64,000 nucleotides of DNA from NCBI GenBank assembly GCA_029448655.1, contig JACCLO010000005.1, positions 2,356,001 to 2,420,000 on the forward strand. Reading direction: 5' to 3'. Below the pieces are notes generated by a model. That model was not told where the DNA came from. It did no database searches and saw only the letters and a program-made list of their open reading frames with translations. The position numbers were made by a program, and so were the translations under genes. The stretch is from Wolfiporia cocos. Taxonomy: Eukaryota > Basidiomycota > Agaricomycetes > Polyporales > Phaeolaceae. Below, one piece after another: positions 9,991 to 19,521 of the stretch; position 1 is the first letter of the stretch; the number at the start of each line of letters is the position of its first letter.

Positions 9991-12900
9991 TCACGCGTCG
10001 ACGTCCTTTTCCTGGCGGCGGCACGAGAGCCACGCGAACCACATCATGGTCCGCAGCTGGAGCACGTCCTCCTTCCACGCCATCGATTGGTTTTGCTCGC
10101 GGAACTCGCGCGTGAGCATCTCGCAGCGGTCGATATTTTCTGGGCTGACAAAGTCGCACGCAACCTTGATGCAGTCCGCAAGATTGCACACCTACACACC
10201 CAGCGTGAGCCGCGAGCGAATCGACCGGTGCCGGCCGGCGAACACCCACCTGGTGCGCGCATCCGGCGGGGATAAAGACCGCCTCGCCGGGTTTCTGATA
10301 GATCCTGTGGCTCTTGACGCCGTACTCCTTGAAAAGCTCCTGCCGGAGCGTGGAGTCCAGATAGAACTGCTGCGAGTGAATGGGGTCGTGTTGGAACTGT
10401 CCCTTGAACTTCTTTCGGAGGAACTTCCGCAGTTTCGGGGAGTCTTCTGCCCTGAACAGGTCCCATGCGGCGCAGCCCGGTCGGGCGTCGGGCGTCTGAG
10501 CGGCGTATAGCATGATGTTGACAGCATCAGCCATGTCCATGTGCAGCCGCGTCGAGCCCTTGCTCCCCTGCGATTCGAATGAGGCCATCGCGTTGTACAT
10601 CTTTGGCCCTGACAGCGTCAAAGAAAACGAATTCAGCAACCCTGTTTGACGTGCCACAGCCATTTCCAACAGGCGTACCCAAATCAGGCGTGACCGTGTT
10701 ACCGGGGAAGTGTGACGCCAGGTTCAGGACGCCATCGCGGCGCACAAAGTTCGGGACCGGCGTGGCGTTGCTAAAGTCCTCGTAGAGCTCCGGGAACGCC
10801 TGTCTAAAGTCGGTCGAGGGCGGCCAGTCCTGCACAAGCGTCAGCACGGATGACATCCCCAACGGACCGCACATGTGTGACCTTGAGCTTCCAGCAGTCG
10901 CGGCGTCCCTCATACTTGCCGAACCACGAGAAGAACTCCCCGACGGTGACGCGCTTGTTCTGGTCGGTCTGGCACTCGAGGATGAGGCAGCTCTGCGTGC
11001 CGTACTTGCCGCTAAAGTACTCGGGCGACCACTGCACGTGGAACTTGGGCAGCAGGCCGGTGACGACGAGCGGCTGGCCGCGCACCCACACCTTGCGGAA
11101 CAGCTCGTCCGTGAGCTCCGCGTCTGTGAAGTGGATGGTGTCATGGCAGGGGACGTTAGGCGCCCCGGCGGCCGACGCGCTCGCGATCAGCGTGCCCGCC
11201 GCGAACGACGACGGCTCGGGCGGGATCCCCGCGCGCAGGCCGTCGGCGAACGAGCTGGGCGTGGCGAACTCGACGCCCGCAGCGCCGCCCGCCTCCTGCG
11301 GGAACGGCGCCGCGGACGCGGCGGCCCACTCCGCGGGCGGCGGCAGCGCGTGCTCGATGGGGCTCATCTTCGGCGAGACCGCCTCCGCCTCCTTGAGCAG
11401 CGCCTCCATCTCGGCGATCGCCTCTGCGAGCTCGGCCTTGCAGAAGCGCGACATGGGCGAGAAGTCCTTCGCCTGGTGCTCGTTGCGGCGCGTGCAGGTG
11501 AGGAAGAACGGGTTGATGTGCGCGTGCTTCTCGCGCCGCGCCTGCAGCGCCGCGATCTCTGCCTCGGGCGCGCCCGCCCGGTCGATGGTCAGCTCCTTCA
11601 CCTGCTCGTAGCACTCGGCGCACGCTTCGCGCCCGCACAGGCGGCACATCCAGCTGCTGGAGAAGATGGAGGTCATGCAGGTGTCTGGCGCCGCACGTCA
11701 GATGGAGCGGCCGGACAGGACCCTGCGGGTCACGTACCGCACGTCGCGCGTACCTCGCTTTCCCGCGGGCGGCGGATGACCTCGGCGAGGCTGAGGTGCT
11801 CGAGCTCCTTCTTCAGCGTCGGCAGCAGCGCCTGCGCGACTGTCCGCTGTAACAAGCAACGTCCGACGTGAGCGCAACAAGCACCGTGAGCCGGCGACCG
11901 ACCTTGATTCTCGCAGTGTGGTCCTTTTCGAGGCTGACATTCCACTTGTTCGGGAAGCTCATCGTCGGCGCGTCGGGCTTCTGGCTCTCGACGAACGCGA
12001 TGCCGACGATCTGCTTCTTGTCGTTCTTGAGGAAGTACCGAATGCCTTGGAAGCGGCATGTGTCGCCGGCCCAGCGACGCGTGCACGAGACGCAGCGCGG
12101 GAACTCTTCCGCTCGGTATCGGTTCGACATGCACCGCGCGAACTGGAGCTCGGGCTGCAGCGGGCCGGTTCCCTCGGGAGCTTGCGCGCCGCTGTCGTCG
12201 CCTGCCACACGCAGGGACGCCGGTCGTTGAGCAAAGATAGGCAACGGCAAGAAGCAGCACGTCAGCTAAGATTGGCTCACCGCTGCCGCCCGCCGCAGTG
12301 TCCTTCCCCTTCTCTCCCGGCACGTGAGAATACGACACTGCGGGCATCAATTGCGCTGGGCCAAGAGCCGTGTGAGCAGGCCGGCCGGAGAGCGCACTGG
12401 GCCCGGGACCCTTACCGTTCTGCGCCGCTATCTGGGCCGCCTCCTTACGCTTCGAGGTGTTGTATCCACGTTTCGATCCCGCTGTGGCATCGTGAGCAGC
12501 GCGCGGAGGGCGAAACAGAATCCGAGCGGACACGGACCGGTCCCATCTGCCGCCTTTGCCCTGGGCTTTGCCCTCTTCGCCTTGGGAGCGGGCGCGGCCT
12601 CTTCGCTCTGCTCCAGCACCCGCTTCGCCACGGGCGCCGGGAGCGGAGCGTAGACCTGCGGCGGATACGCGATGTGCGCCGCATAGTACGTCGCCTGGGG
12701 AGACGGCTGGCCCCGAGGCGACGGCAGCGGCGGCGGCTGCATCGGCATGTGTTGCATCGTCCCGCGAGCTGCAATTCGAACAGAAGCTCCCTCAGTCACC
12801 TGCCAGTCTGAGAGAAGCTGGTTAGATTTCACTGGATGTGTCGGGCAGCGACATGGGAAAATAACCGTTGGCCGCCGCGTACTGTTGTTGTTGATGTTGT

Positions 12901-13640
12901 TGCTGTTGGTGCTGCTGGTGCTGGTGCTGGTGGTGGTGTGCCGCCGCTGCCGCTGCCGCCATGTCCTGCTCGTATTGCTGGTGCTGCTGGTGGTGCGCGT
13001 AGTCCGCCTGCGGCTGGTGAGTGGCGGGACGCGGGGCGTGCCACGCGCCCTTCGAGTCTCCCGAGATGGCTGGCGCGCGACGGGCGCGGTCCTTGAGCAC
13101 GCGCGGGACGGCGAGCGGGGGCGACGCACCTGTGCGCTCGTCAGAGTAGAGTGGCGAGATCATAGGCGGGCCGTAGGGGGGATTGGGAGGCTCGGACGAA
13201 CTAGTCCATGTGGGCATGTCCATGCCGTAAGTGGGCGCCTCCTCGACGGGGCGTGCAGACCTGGGGTAGGCCTCCTGGTAGATGGTGTGGTGGGGCGGGG
13301 CGGGGGGCGGGTAGCGGCACGCGGCGGGGTCGGGGTCCGCGCGGTGGAGCCCGAGGTCGTCCTTGGCGGCGGCCGCCTGGACGTGGCTCTCCCAGCTGGC
13401 CCCGCGCAGCTTGAAGGACGAGCCGGGGTGCATCTGCTGCGGGTACGGCGGGGGCATGCGGTGGAGGTGCTGCGAGTGCGGTGGGGGCACGAACGTGGAC
13501 AGGCTGGGGAGCTGGTTCGCGGCATACTGGCCGTCGAGCGCGTTGGGCGCGACCGGGGTCGGGTTGAGGAGCTCGGTGATCGAGGTGCGCTTGACGTTGG
13601 GGAGCGCGCCCTGGTCGTGGGGGAGGCCGTGGTGGTCCAT
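9991..13640 (-). CDS. KDM3-like JmjC-domain protein (putative histone demethylase)
   Basis: A multi-exon gene read from 13640 down to the stop at 9991. The N-terminal ~270 residues are low complexity, rich in Pro, Gln, His and Ala (about 12840-13640). Next come a KRKEAAQIAAQN basic segment and a cysteine-rich module resembling the KDM3/JMJD1 zinc region: FPRCVSCTRRWAGDTCRFQG, and after splicing CDTCMTSIF with CRLCGREACAECYEQ. The JmjC domain keeps the Fe(II) ligands in RLHMDMADAV (His-x-Asp) and the distal histidine in PAGCAHQV, with PGEAVFIPAG before it. KDM3 enzymes remove H3K9me1/2 in the nucleus using Fe(II) and 2-oxoglutarate; this activity is inferred from the family. Donor at the zinc-finger junction was picked because only that choice restores CDTC. 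The intron between AAQN and SYSHV is ambiguous, since both readings stay in frame. Confidence 0.85.
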
Positions 13641-14042
13641 GGGTGAAGGAGCGAAGGAGGGAGGAGGAGGAGGAGGAGGAGGAAGGAGGGAGAGAGAGAA
13701 GGAGCGTTCACGTTGTTGTCGCCCCAAGTCCGCTAGCTAGTCCGCTTGGCCAATTGCCATATATGGGACGCACGACGTATTTCTTTTCCGCGAAATTGTA
13801 ATTTAGAGTGCAGGACAGGCGCTGCAGGACCCATGTCGCAGATTACACTTCGGCCACACGCAATCTGATCCCTGGGCTCTCCGCGAATGCCTAGCGTGGC
13901 CTGCTCGCTGCTGCGTGCGGCGAGCGTGGTCGCTACCTTCGCGGAGCTTCGGCACGCGTGGCGGGGTATCCGCGAGCGTTTGGCCGCTCTAGGCGACGAC
14001 CGTGTGCGCGAGAGGCACGGTCAGCGCCAGTGCGTCAGCAGT
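13641..14042. other. Upstream region of the JmjC gene
   Basis: Contains the promoter and 5' leader of the JmjC gene, including a purine-rich (agg)n microsatellite at about 13652-13690 just outside the start codon. No other feature was recognised before the repeat region begins. Confidence 0.45.
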
Positions 14043-14089
14043 CGCTCCCATCAGCGTCGCGCAGAGGGAGTGCGACGCTGATGGGAGCG
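14043..14089. repeat. Perfect 18-bp inverted repeat (hairpin)
   Basis: The arms 14043-14060 (cgctcccatcagcgtcgc) and 14072-14089 are exact reverse complements separated by 11 bases. On either strand a transcript would fold into an uninterrupted 18-bp stem. It sits at the left edge of the repeat region, not at a gene end, so it is not an obvious terminator. Confidence 0.85.
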
Positions 14090-14325
14090 CGAGTGCAGGC
14101 GTCCCGCGAACACGGTGCGCCAGTCATGCAGGATTACACATGGCCCCGGCGCCCGTCCTCTGCCCATCCCAGCTGAGGATCCCGGGGTCCAGCGTCTTCC
14201 CCGTGCATCTTCGTGCGGCCCACGTGCACCGCCCGCGAGCTTCTCCGCCGCCGACCGGGTTCGCCCTGCCCAATGACGCATCCCGCGAACAGCGCACACT
14301 CAGCCCGTTTGACTCATCGTCCTCA
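14085..14325 (+). repeat. Repeat block a, copy 1
   Basis: Shares diverged similarity with the reverse complement of 15805-16140 and with 21470-21610. Landmarks common to all three are gacgcatcccgcgaacag and actcagcccgtttgactcat. Together with the inverted copy at 15805 it flanks blocks b, c, d and e1. No coding function is apparent. Confidence 0.75.
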
Positions 14326-14337
14326 TTGCTACCGCGG

Positions 14338-14460
14338 GAGCGATGCCGCCACAGCTCCCCGTGGCCGCGCGCATACCACCCACGTCGTCCTCACGCGCAC
14401 ACCCGTCATCGCATCAGTGTGGCCCCGCCGGCTATGGTGCGCTGGCGGCCCTGCATCTAG
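14338..14460 (+). repeat. Repeat block b, copy 1
   Basis: Similar to the reverse complement of 22450-22645; shared words include gccgccacagctc and atcgcatcagtgtggc. It follows block a here but is inverted and moved in the right-hand block. Confidence 0.65.
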
Positions 14461-14594
14461 GGACTCTGATTTAGGCGTCTGAGCCTCAATTATTTTCGCG
14501 ACGCAGGAACAGCGCGTTCCGCATCCGCGGCCCCGGGGCGACATGCTTGTTTCTGAGCACGTACTTCGCGGTATCAGCTATATGCGCCAGGTGT

Positions 14595-15150
14595 CGTGAG
14601 CTGTCCCTCGACATGCACAGCCGCGGCAGCTAGCCCCAGCTGCCCCACAGGGACACGCCAGGCTAGGATCCCGGCCACGCCACGGATCTGCACACCGAGT
14701 GCACGCGCAGCCGCCGCGCGCCCCTGGCCCGAGCCACGCCGAGCAATCGCGGCAAGCTACGCCCAAAAGCGCACCTCGGCCTGCGCCGCGCCGCACCGTC
14801 CAAATGCACAAGATTTGATTTTGTCTTTGTCGCAGATCGAGATTGCCCCCGGTCCCGTGTCCCATTGACATGTCGCGACTCGCCCAGGGCGGGCGCGCCA
14901 CCGCGCCACCACGGCGTGGGCCATCGCGTCCCGCCGTGCGTTACCGCGAGCGCTGTCGACACCAGCGCCGTCCACACCTTCGTCTTCTGATCAGAGGTGT
15001 CCGCCGCGGTTGCGCAATTCAGAACCTGGCCTGCGCGAGCTCGGCAGCGGGAGGCTGAAGCGGCGCGCCCCTTCGAGGGCCACCTTCCATCCACAGATGT
15101 CCGAGCCAAAAATCCCCATCGATACAGGGTCCCAGGGCCTCCCCACCGTA
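14595..15150 (+). repeat. Repeat block c, copy 1
   Basis: About 550 bp similar to the reverse complement of 21670-22200. Landmarks are gatttgattttgtctttgt, gggccaccttccatccac and gagccaaaaatccc. A small tail at 15425-15470 (agccaaaatggccgcgggcg, block d) also has an inverted partner near 21630-21665. Open frames in it are not conserved between copies, so it is treated as non-coding repeat. Confidence 0.75.
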
Positions 15151-15509
15151 GCGTCCCGCGTGCACAGACCGACCAACCAGAGGCAGCGCTACCGCGGCGC
15201 ACCGCGGCACGGCCCGTCCGTCGCACGCACCGACGCATGCAGCCCGCGCCTCCTGCGGCCGCTCTAGCAGCGCGTGCCGGGGCGCCCCCAGGTTGGCGCA
15301 CGCAGCGACCCACCGACCCACCGGTGCGGGACGCGCGCAAGATGTCCACTTGGCTTAAGCCCGATTACGCGCTGGATGCCGCGACGCTCGCCGGCACGCG
15401 CCCGCCGCACAGGGACAGGGACAGGGCAGAGCCAAAATGGCCGCGGGCGTTTTCGAGCAGGGCCGGGATGAACCACCAGGCGCCCCACAATTAAGTACCG
15501 CCACACGCG

Positions 15510-15800
15510 TCCCTGCGGCCAGACGCGCGGGAGACTAGCGAATGCGTGTATTGTAGGTACGGTAGCAGGACGTATGCTATATCATCTCGTGTGCGGATAT
15601 GTGTCTAGGACACGGCCGTGCTGACTCGAGCAATCTGGTACAAAATACAATACCGCCGGTCTGCGTGAATGCGGGCGGGCGATGGTAAACACGGCGGCGC
15701 GAGGGGGACAGGCCGGGGCATGGCTCGCGGGACGGGCACGGCGCGTGTGGCGCGACTACAAGCGTGAATATCTAGACGTGCATAACAGCGTGAAGCGGAC
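15510..15800 (+). repeat. Repeat block e1: extra copy of the Mcs4 3' flank
   Basis: Direct copy of sequence that lies downstream of the intact Mcs4-like gene (22690-22990) and of its pseudogene (16172-16470). Landmarks are gactagcgaatgcgtgtatt and tatgctatatcatctcgtgt. Unlike the other two copies it is not followed by Mcs4 coding sequence. Confidence 0.8.
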
Positions 15801-15804
15801 TGCT

Positions 15805-16140
15805 TGTATCAGGCCTCCCGCGGCAGCAATGAAGACGATGAGTCAAACGGGCTGAGTGTGCGCTGTCAAATCGCGCGCTCCTGTTCGCGGGATGCGTCAT
15901 CGGGTGGGCGAACCCGGTCGGCGGCGCGGGGGCGAGCTCGTGTGCGGCACACGTGGGCCGTACCCAGTTGCTGCGAACGACCTGCGCGGCGGGGAAGCCT
16001 GGGACTCGGCATCGCGGGGAGATCCTCGCCCGCGACTCGGGTATCCGGGGCGTTCATGACGCGCGCGGATGAGTAATCCTGCCTGACTCGCGCGCCTGCT
16101 GCCTCTGTTCGCGGGTCCCCCGCACTCGCACCGAAATCAC
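15805..16140 (-). repeat. Repeat block a, inverted copy
   Basis: Reverse-complement relative of 14085-14325 (see that entry) and of 21470-21610, including the word ctgttcgcgggatgcgtcat. The two inverted a copies enclose about 1.5 kb, a geometry that permits inversion of the enclosed segment by recombination. Confidence 0.75.
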
Positions 16141-16171
16141 GGGCCACCAGACGCCCCGCTTTCAGGTACAC

Positions 16172-16560
16172 TAGCAATTGTGGGTAGCGGTACATATGCT
16201 ATATCATCTCGTGTATGCGGATATGCGTCTAGGACACTGGCCGTGCTGGCTCGAGCAATCTCGTGCAAAGTACAATACCGCGGGTCTGCGTGGATGCGCG
16301 CGGGAATGGGGGACACATGGCGATGGAAAACACGGCCGCACGCGGGCGGAGCGCGAGGAGGGACAGGCCCAGGGTAGGAGGTATGGCCCGCGGGACCGGC
16401 ACGGCGCGTGCGGGGCGACTACAAACGTGGTTGCGAGGTATATCTGGACGTGAATAATGATGCGCGTAGGCAGCAAAGCATAAATGACCGACCACCCGTT
16501 GATGACAACAGCATGAAGCACCCCGATGAACGCCCGAAAAAAGAACAAGATATCGTCAAA
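16172..16560 (+). repeat. Repeat block e2: 3' flank of the Mcs4 pseudogene
   Basis: Direct counterpart of 22720-23115, the 3' flank of the intact Mcs4-like gene. Similarity continues without a break into the pseudogene, showing that flank and gene were copied together. Confidence 0.85.
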
Positions 16561-17660
16561 ACCGCTTACGAAAGAACCCGGCGAAAAAGGGCAAAACGAG
16601 GGGGATCACAAACAGTGCGATCCGTCCAAGGGCCGCCCCGCACCATCAGCCCATTGGGGCTCTTCAGGCGGCGGCGGCTGAGGCGGCTGACCAGCGCGCG
16701 CGGGGGACTCAACTGCTTCCGCGGGCGCTGGCTCGTCTCTCGCTTCGGACGCGCCGACGAGCTCCGCTGCGCTTCCAAGTGCGTCCTGGCGCTGCGGCCG
16801 GCTCTTCTCCTGCACTATCAGTGACGCCAAAATGCACCGCGTCTGGCACGGCAGCGTCAATATCAGCCGCTTCAGTTGGGGCGCCACGTTGAGTTCCCAT
16901 CCATCGACACATCAGATGGTTGGATATCAAGACGCACCGACCGCGCGGGCACGACCTCTTCCCGGTGGCCGTCTTCTGCCGGATCTTCAATTTCAGGGTC
17001 CGCCATCTCTGTCCAGGGTTCGTCGTCAATTGCTGATACATGCGTTTGTCAGACGCGATGACGGAGGCACTCACGCTCAGATACTGTTGCCGCGATCGGT
17101 GGTCGCTCTGCAGCGAAGACGCCGTGAGCGCAACGATGCCCACGGACGGCCTGTAAGGTCGCGTCGAGGTCGCAGACGAGCGCGACTCGGCGGTTGAGGC
17201 CGCGGATGGCGTTGTCCTTCGGACTATGGTGTCGGTGGGAAACCCCCCATCGCGCTGACCTTGTCCTTCCGTCGGATCTTCCTGGTCGCTTGATCCCGTC
17301 CACCACATGCATCTGGATATCCATCTACATACCAGGTGAGCCTCGCGTTTATGTATGCTGATGTAATCACCGGAGAGAAGGCGGACCAGGATGAAACGGA
17401 AACTACCGGTCTGCTGTTTCGTGACCGCTTTCTCGCCGTTCTGGGCCACGTCGGACTTGATTTTCTTCTTCTCCATGATGAACGTCGAAAGAATGGTCTG
17501 ATTGATGGGGTTATCTATCAGGTGAACAGGTCAGCAAGGATGTCGGCACAGCAGTGCAAGGCTCGTCTGTACCGTCCGTAACGCTGATCGGCGGGGCAAT
17601 GCTCGGCCTGCCTGCCTGGTCCAGGGACCGGCGCAGACGCGAGACCGTCCAGACCGCGAA
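16560..17660 (-). pseudogene. Decayed copy of the 3' half of the Mcs4/Ssk1-like gene
   Basis: Collinear with 23115-24655 of the intact gene at 23209-27560. Recognisable pieces are the PPQPPPPEEPQ tail, DIDAAVPDA with DSAGEEP, ATVSERECL at the exon end, a damaged MDIQMHVVDGI and KKKIKSDVAQNGEKAV. Relative to the intact copy about 410 bp are missing at about 17098 (intact 23650-24062), removing much of the receiver domain and the segment after it; frameshifts and altered splice regions break the rest. The N-terminal two thirds of the protein and the promoter are absent. Similarity stops at about 17660 (intact 24655). It cannot make a working response regulator. Confidence 0.9.
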
Positions 17661-19368
17661 CGCTGCTAGCAAGTCGTCCGGCGGCCCTATCACGTCTTGA
17701 ATTTACAGCTCGGCACCGCGCACCCCACCGCGCACCGGGCTGGTGCCTACCACTCGCTTGCCGAGCATCCGCCCCCGGACGCCGCCTCGCGCGACTGCAC
17801 GCCCATCCTCGTCGACAAGGCGCGCGGGCGAGGTCGAGGGGGCGCTCGAGACGCGTGCTTTTCTTTCCCTGCGTCGCGCTGACCATCTCGCTCTAGGCGG
17901 AGGACGACCTCCTCCCGCAGCTCGCCGAGGCGTCCATCGGGCTCGCCGCGGGCACCGAGCTCGCTGATTCTCTCTCTCTCTGCAAGGCCGTGGTGCGCGT
18001 CGCGTCGCGCGCCGCTGGCTTGGGGTTCGCGGCCCGCCGTGCCCCTGTACCTGCTTCTGGAGTCCCGCCTCTATCTGCTTGGTCTCGCGCCCGTCTCGCG
18101 CTGGACATGTGCTACACGGACGCGACGAATTAGCTGGGGCCGCGATCGGTGTCTGGTTGCCGACAGAGGACCCGGCGCGTACACCCCGCATGCCGAACCC
18201 TCTGGCAGGTGCGCCCAGGGCCGTTGCGCCGCGCGGCGGTCACAGGCGCTGCCTCACAGCGTTCGCCACACGTCCCTTCCGCCACAATCGCGCGCTCCTG
18301 CTCATTCGGCGGCAGCACGGCACCGCTGCACACGTCTGGGATGCTGCTGGCAGGCACCGGCCCGTTCAACGCGGCACGGCGTTTGCGGGTGGGTCGGACT
18401 CGTCGGAGGGCACCGACACAAGCGAGATGAGTGCGCTCAAGACCGTCGCCACGAGCCCGAGCCCGAGCCCGGCGGGTCGCCCGGGCAAGCGCCGCGCAGG
18501 CAGTTGTTCAGCCGACACCCGCGTCGGCAAAGCGACCGCCTCGGCCGACGCGGTCCACGCCGACGGCGAACACCGGCCGGTCATCGATGCAAGCACGGTG
18601 AGGCGTGCACCGCGACGACTTAAGTACGTGCGCCCTCCCTCGTACTCTCTTACACCGACACAATGGGACGCCCGCCAGCGCCGCCGAGGAGCGTCGACGC
18701 GATGCGGGCTTTGCGCGGGCGCACACGGGCGATGGATGTGCCCGCCGCGCCGCGCATGCGTGCAGCTGCACGGCGCGCGAAGACGTGTGGCGCGATTTAC
18801 GCGCACGCCGGTTGGCTGCCCGCATCGGCGTACTCAAAGGACGACGGACGACGGGTCGGCGTCGGTGCTCGTCGGCCCGCAACGACGCGGCGCGATATCC
18901 ATCGATCGTACACGAACCCAACTGGCGTGGGCCGGACGCCAGCATCGGGCTGGTGAGGGCCTGCCAGGACCGAGATCGCGCGCACGCCCCGCTCCATCCG
19001 CCCGCAGGCGGGCTGCGTCCGTTGCGATCGGGACAGCGCACACGACCCCGAGCACGTCTCGTCGCGGCAGGGCGCGCTACGTTTCGACGGGACGGACGCC
19101 TTGAGCGTCGAGCCTTGTAGCTGCCGGACTCGTCGCACGGCGTGAACGGCAGAGAGGCTCGGCAGGGCGCGCGTTCGTCCCATCGTAGCATATACACACC
19201 GACGTGGCGTGCGCCGTGCGGCCGACGTCTCGCGCGCGCGTTCGTGCCCGCCACCCAACGGACGCCAGCGATGCTTGGCATCGCAATCGCTGGCAGGGCA
19301 CGGCGGGCGGCATGACAACTCTTCTCTCTCACTGCGACAGGCAAGTACGCGCGCCGTCAACCGCGTGA
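17661..19368. other. GC-rich region without an assignable gene
   Basis: No recognisable gene. Two plus-strand stretches look somewhat coding: 17890-17980, flanked by a possible acceptor (gctctag) and donor-like site, and 18428-18600, which starts with an ATG and is open for about 58 codons. Neither has conserved motifs, and high GC alone produces long open frames on all strands here. Imperfect direct similarity between 19085-19150 and 19585-19660 (shared words around cggcgtgaacggcag / cggtgtgaatggcag) suggests more local duplication. Confidence 0.35.
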
Positions 19369-19521
19369 TCGTGCAGCATGCCCGATAGCCACGGCGCGCG
19401 CGACGACGGTGCACACGGCGTGTTTGGCAGCGGTGAGGCAGAGTGCACAAGGCATCCGTCTCGTCGTGCACAAGGCGCGTCTGACGCTGTGCGCGCCGTG
19501 GCTGTCGGGCATGCTGCACGA
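19369..19521. repeat. Long inverted repeat, about 31-bp arms
   Basis: Arms 19369-19399 and 19491-19521 pair along 31 bases with one mismatch, around a 91-base loop. In RNA the pairing could continue inward through several G-U and G-C pairs. The core word is gtgcagcatgcccga / its complement. No gene is annotated across it. Confidence 0.8.

Noticed and set aside
10873..11871. 332-codon plus-strand frame
   Set aside because: Antisense shadow of the JmjC coding exons in a GC-rich stretch; the Arg/Leu repeats are typical of reverse-strand translation.
12428..13727. Several long overlapping frames on both strands over the JmjC N-terminus
   Set aside because: They are shadows of the Gln/His/Pro-rich exon; only the minus-strand frame beginning at 13640 splices into the zinc-finger and JmjC exons.
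18079..19104. Long plus-strand open frame of 341 codons in the GC-rich region
   Set aside because: Frames of similar length are open on several strands at once here because stop codons are rare at high GC; no motif, no conserved domain and no support from splice signals.
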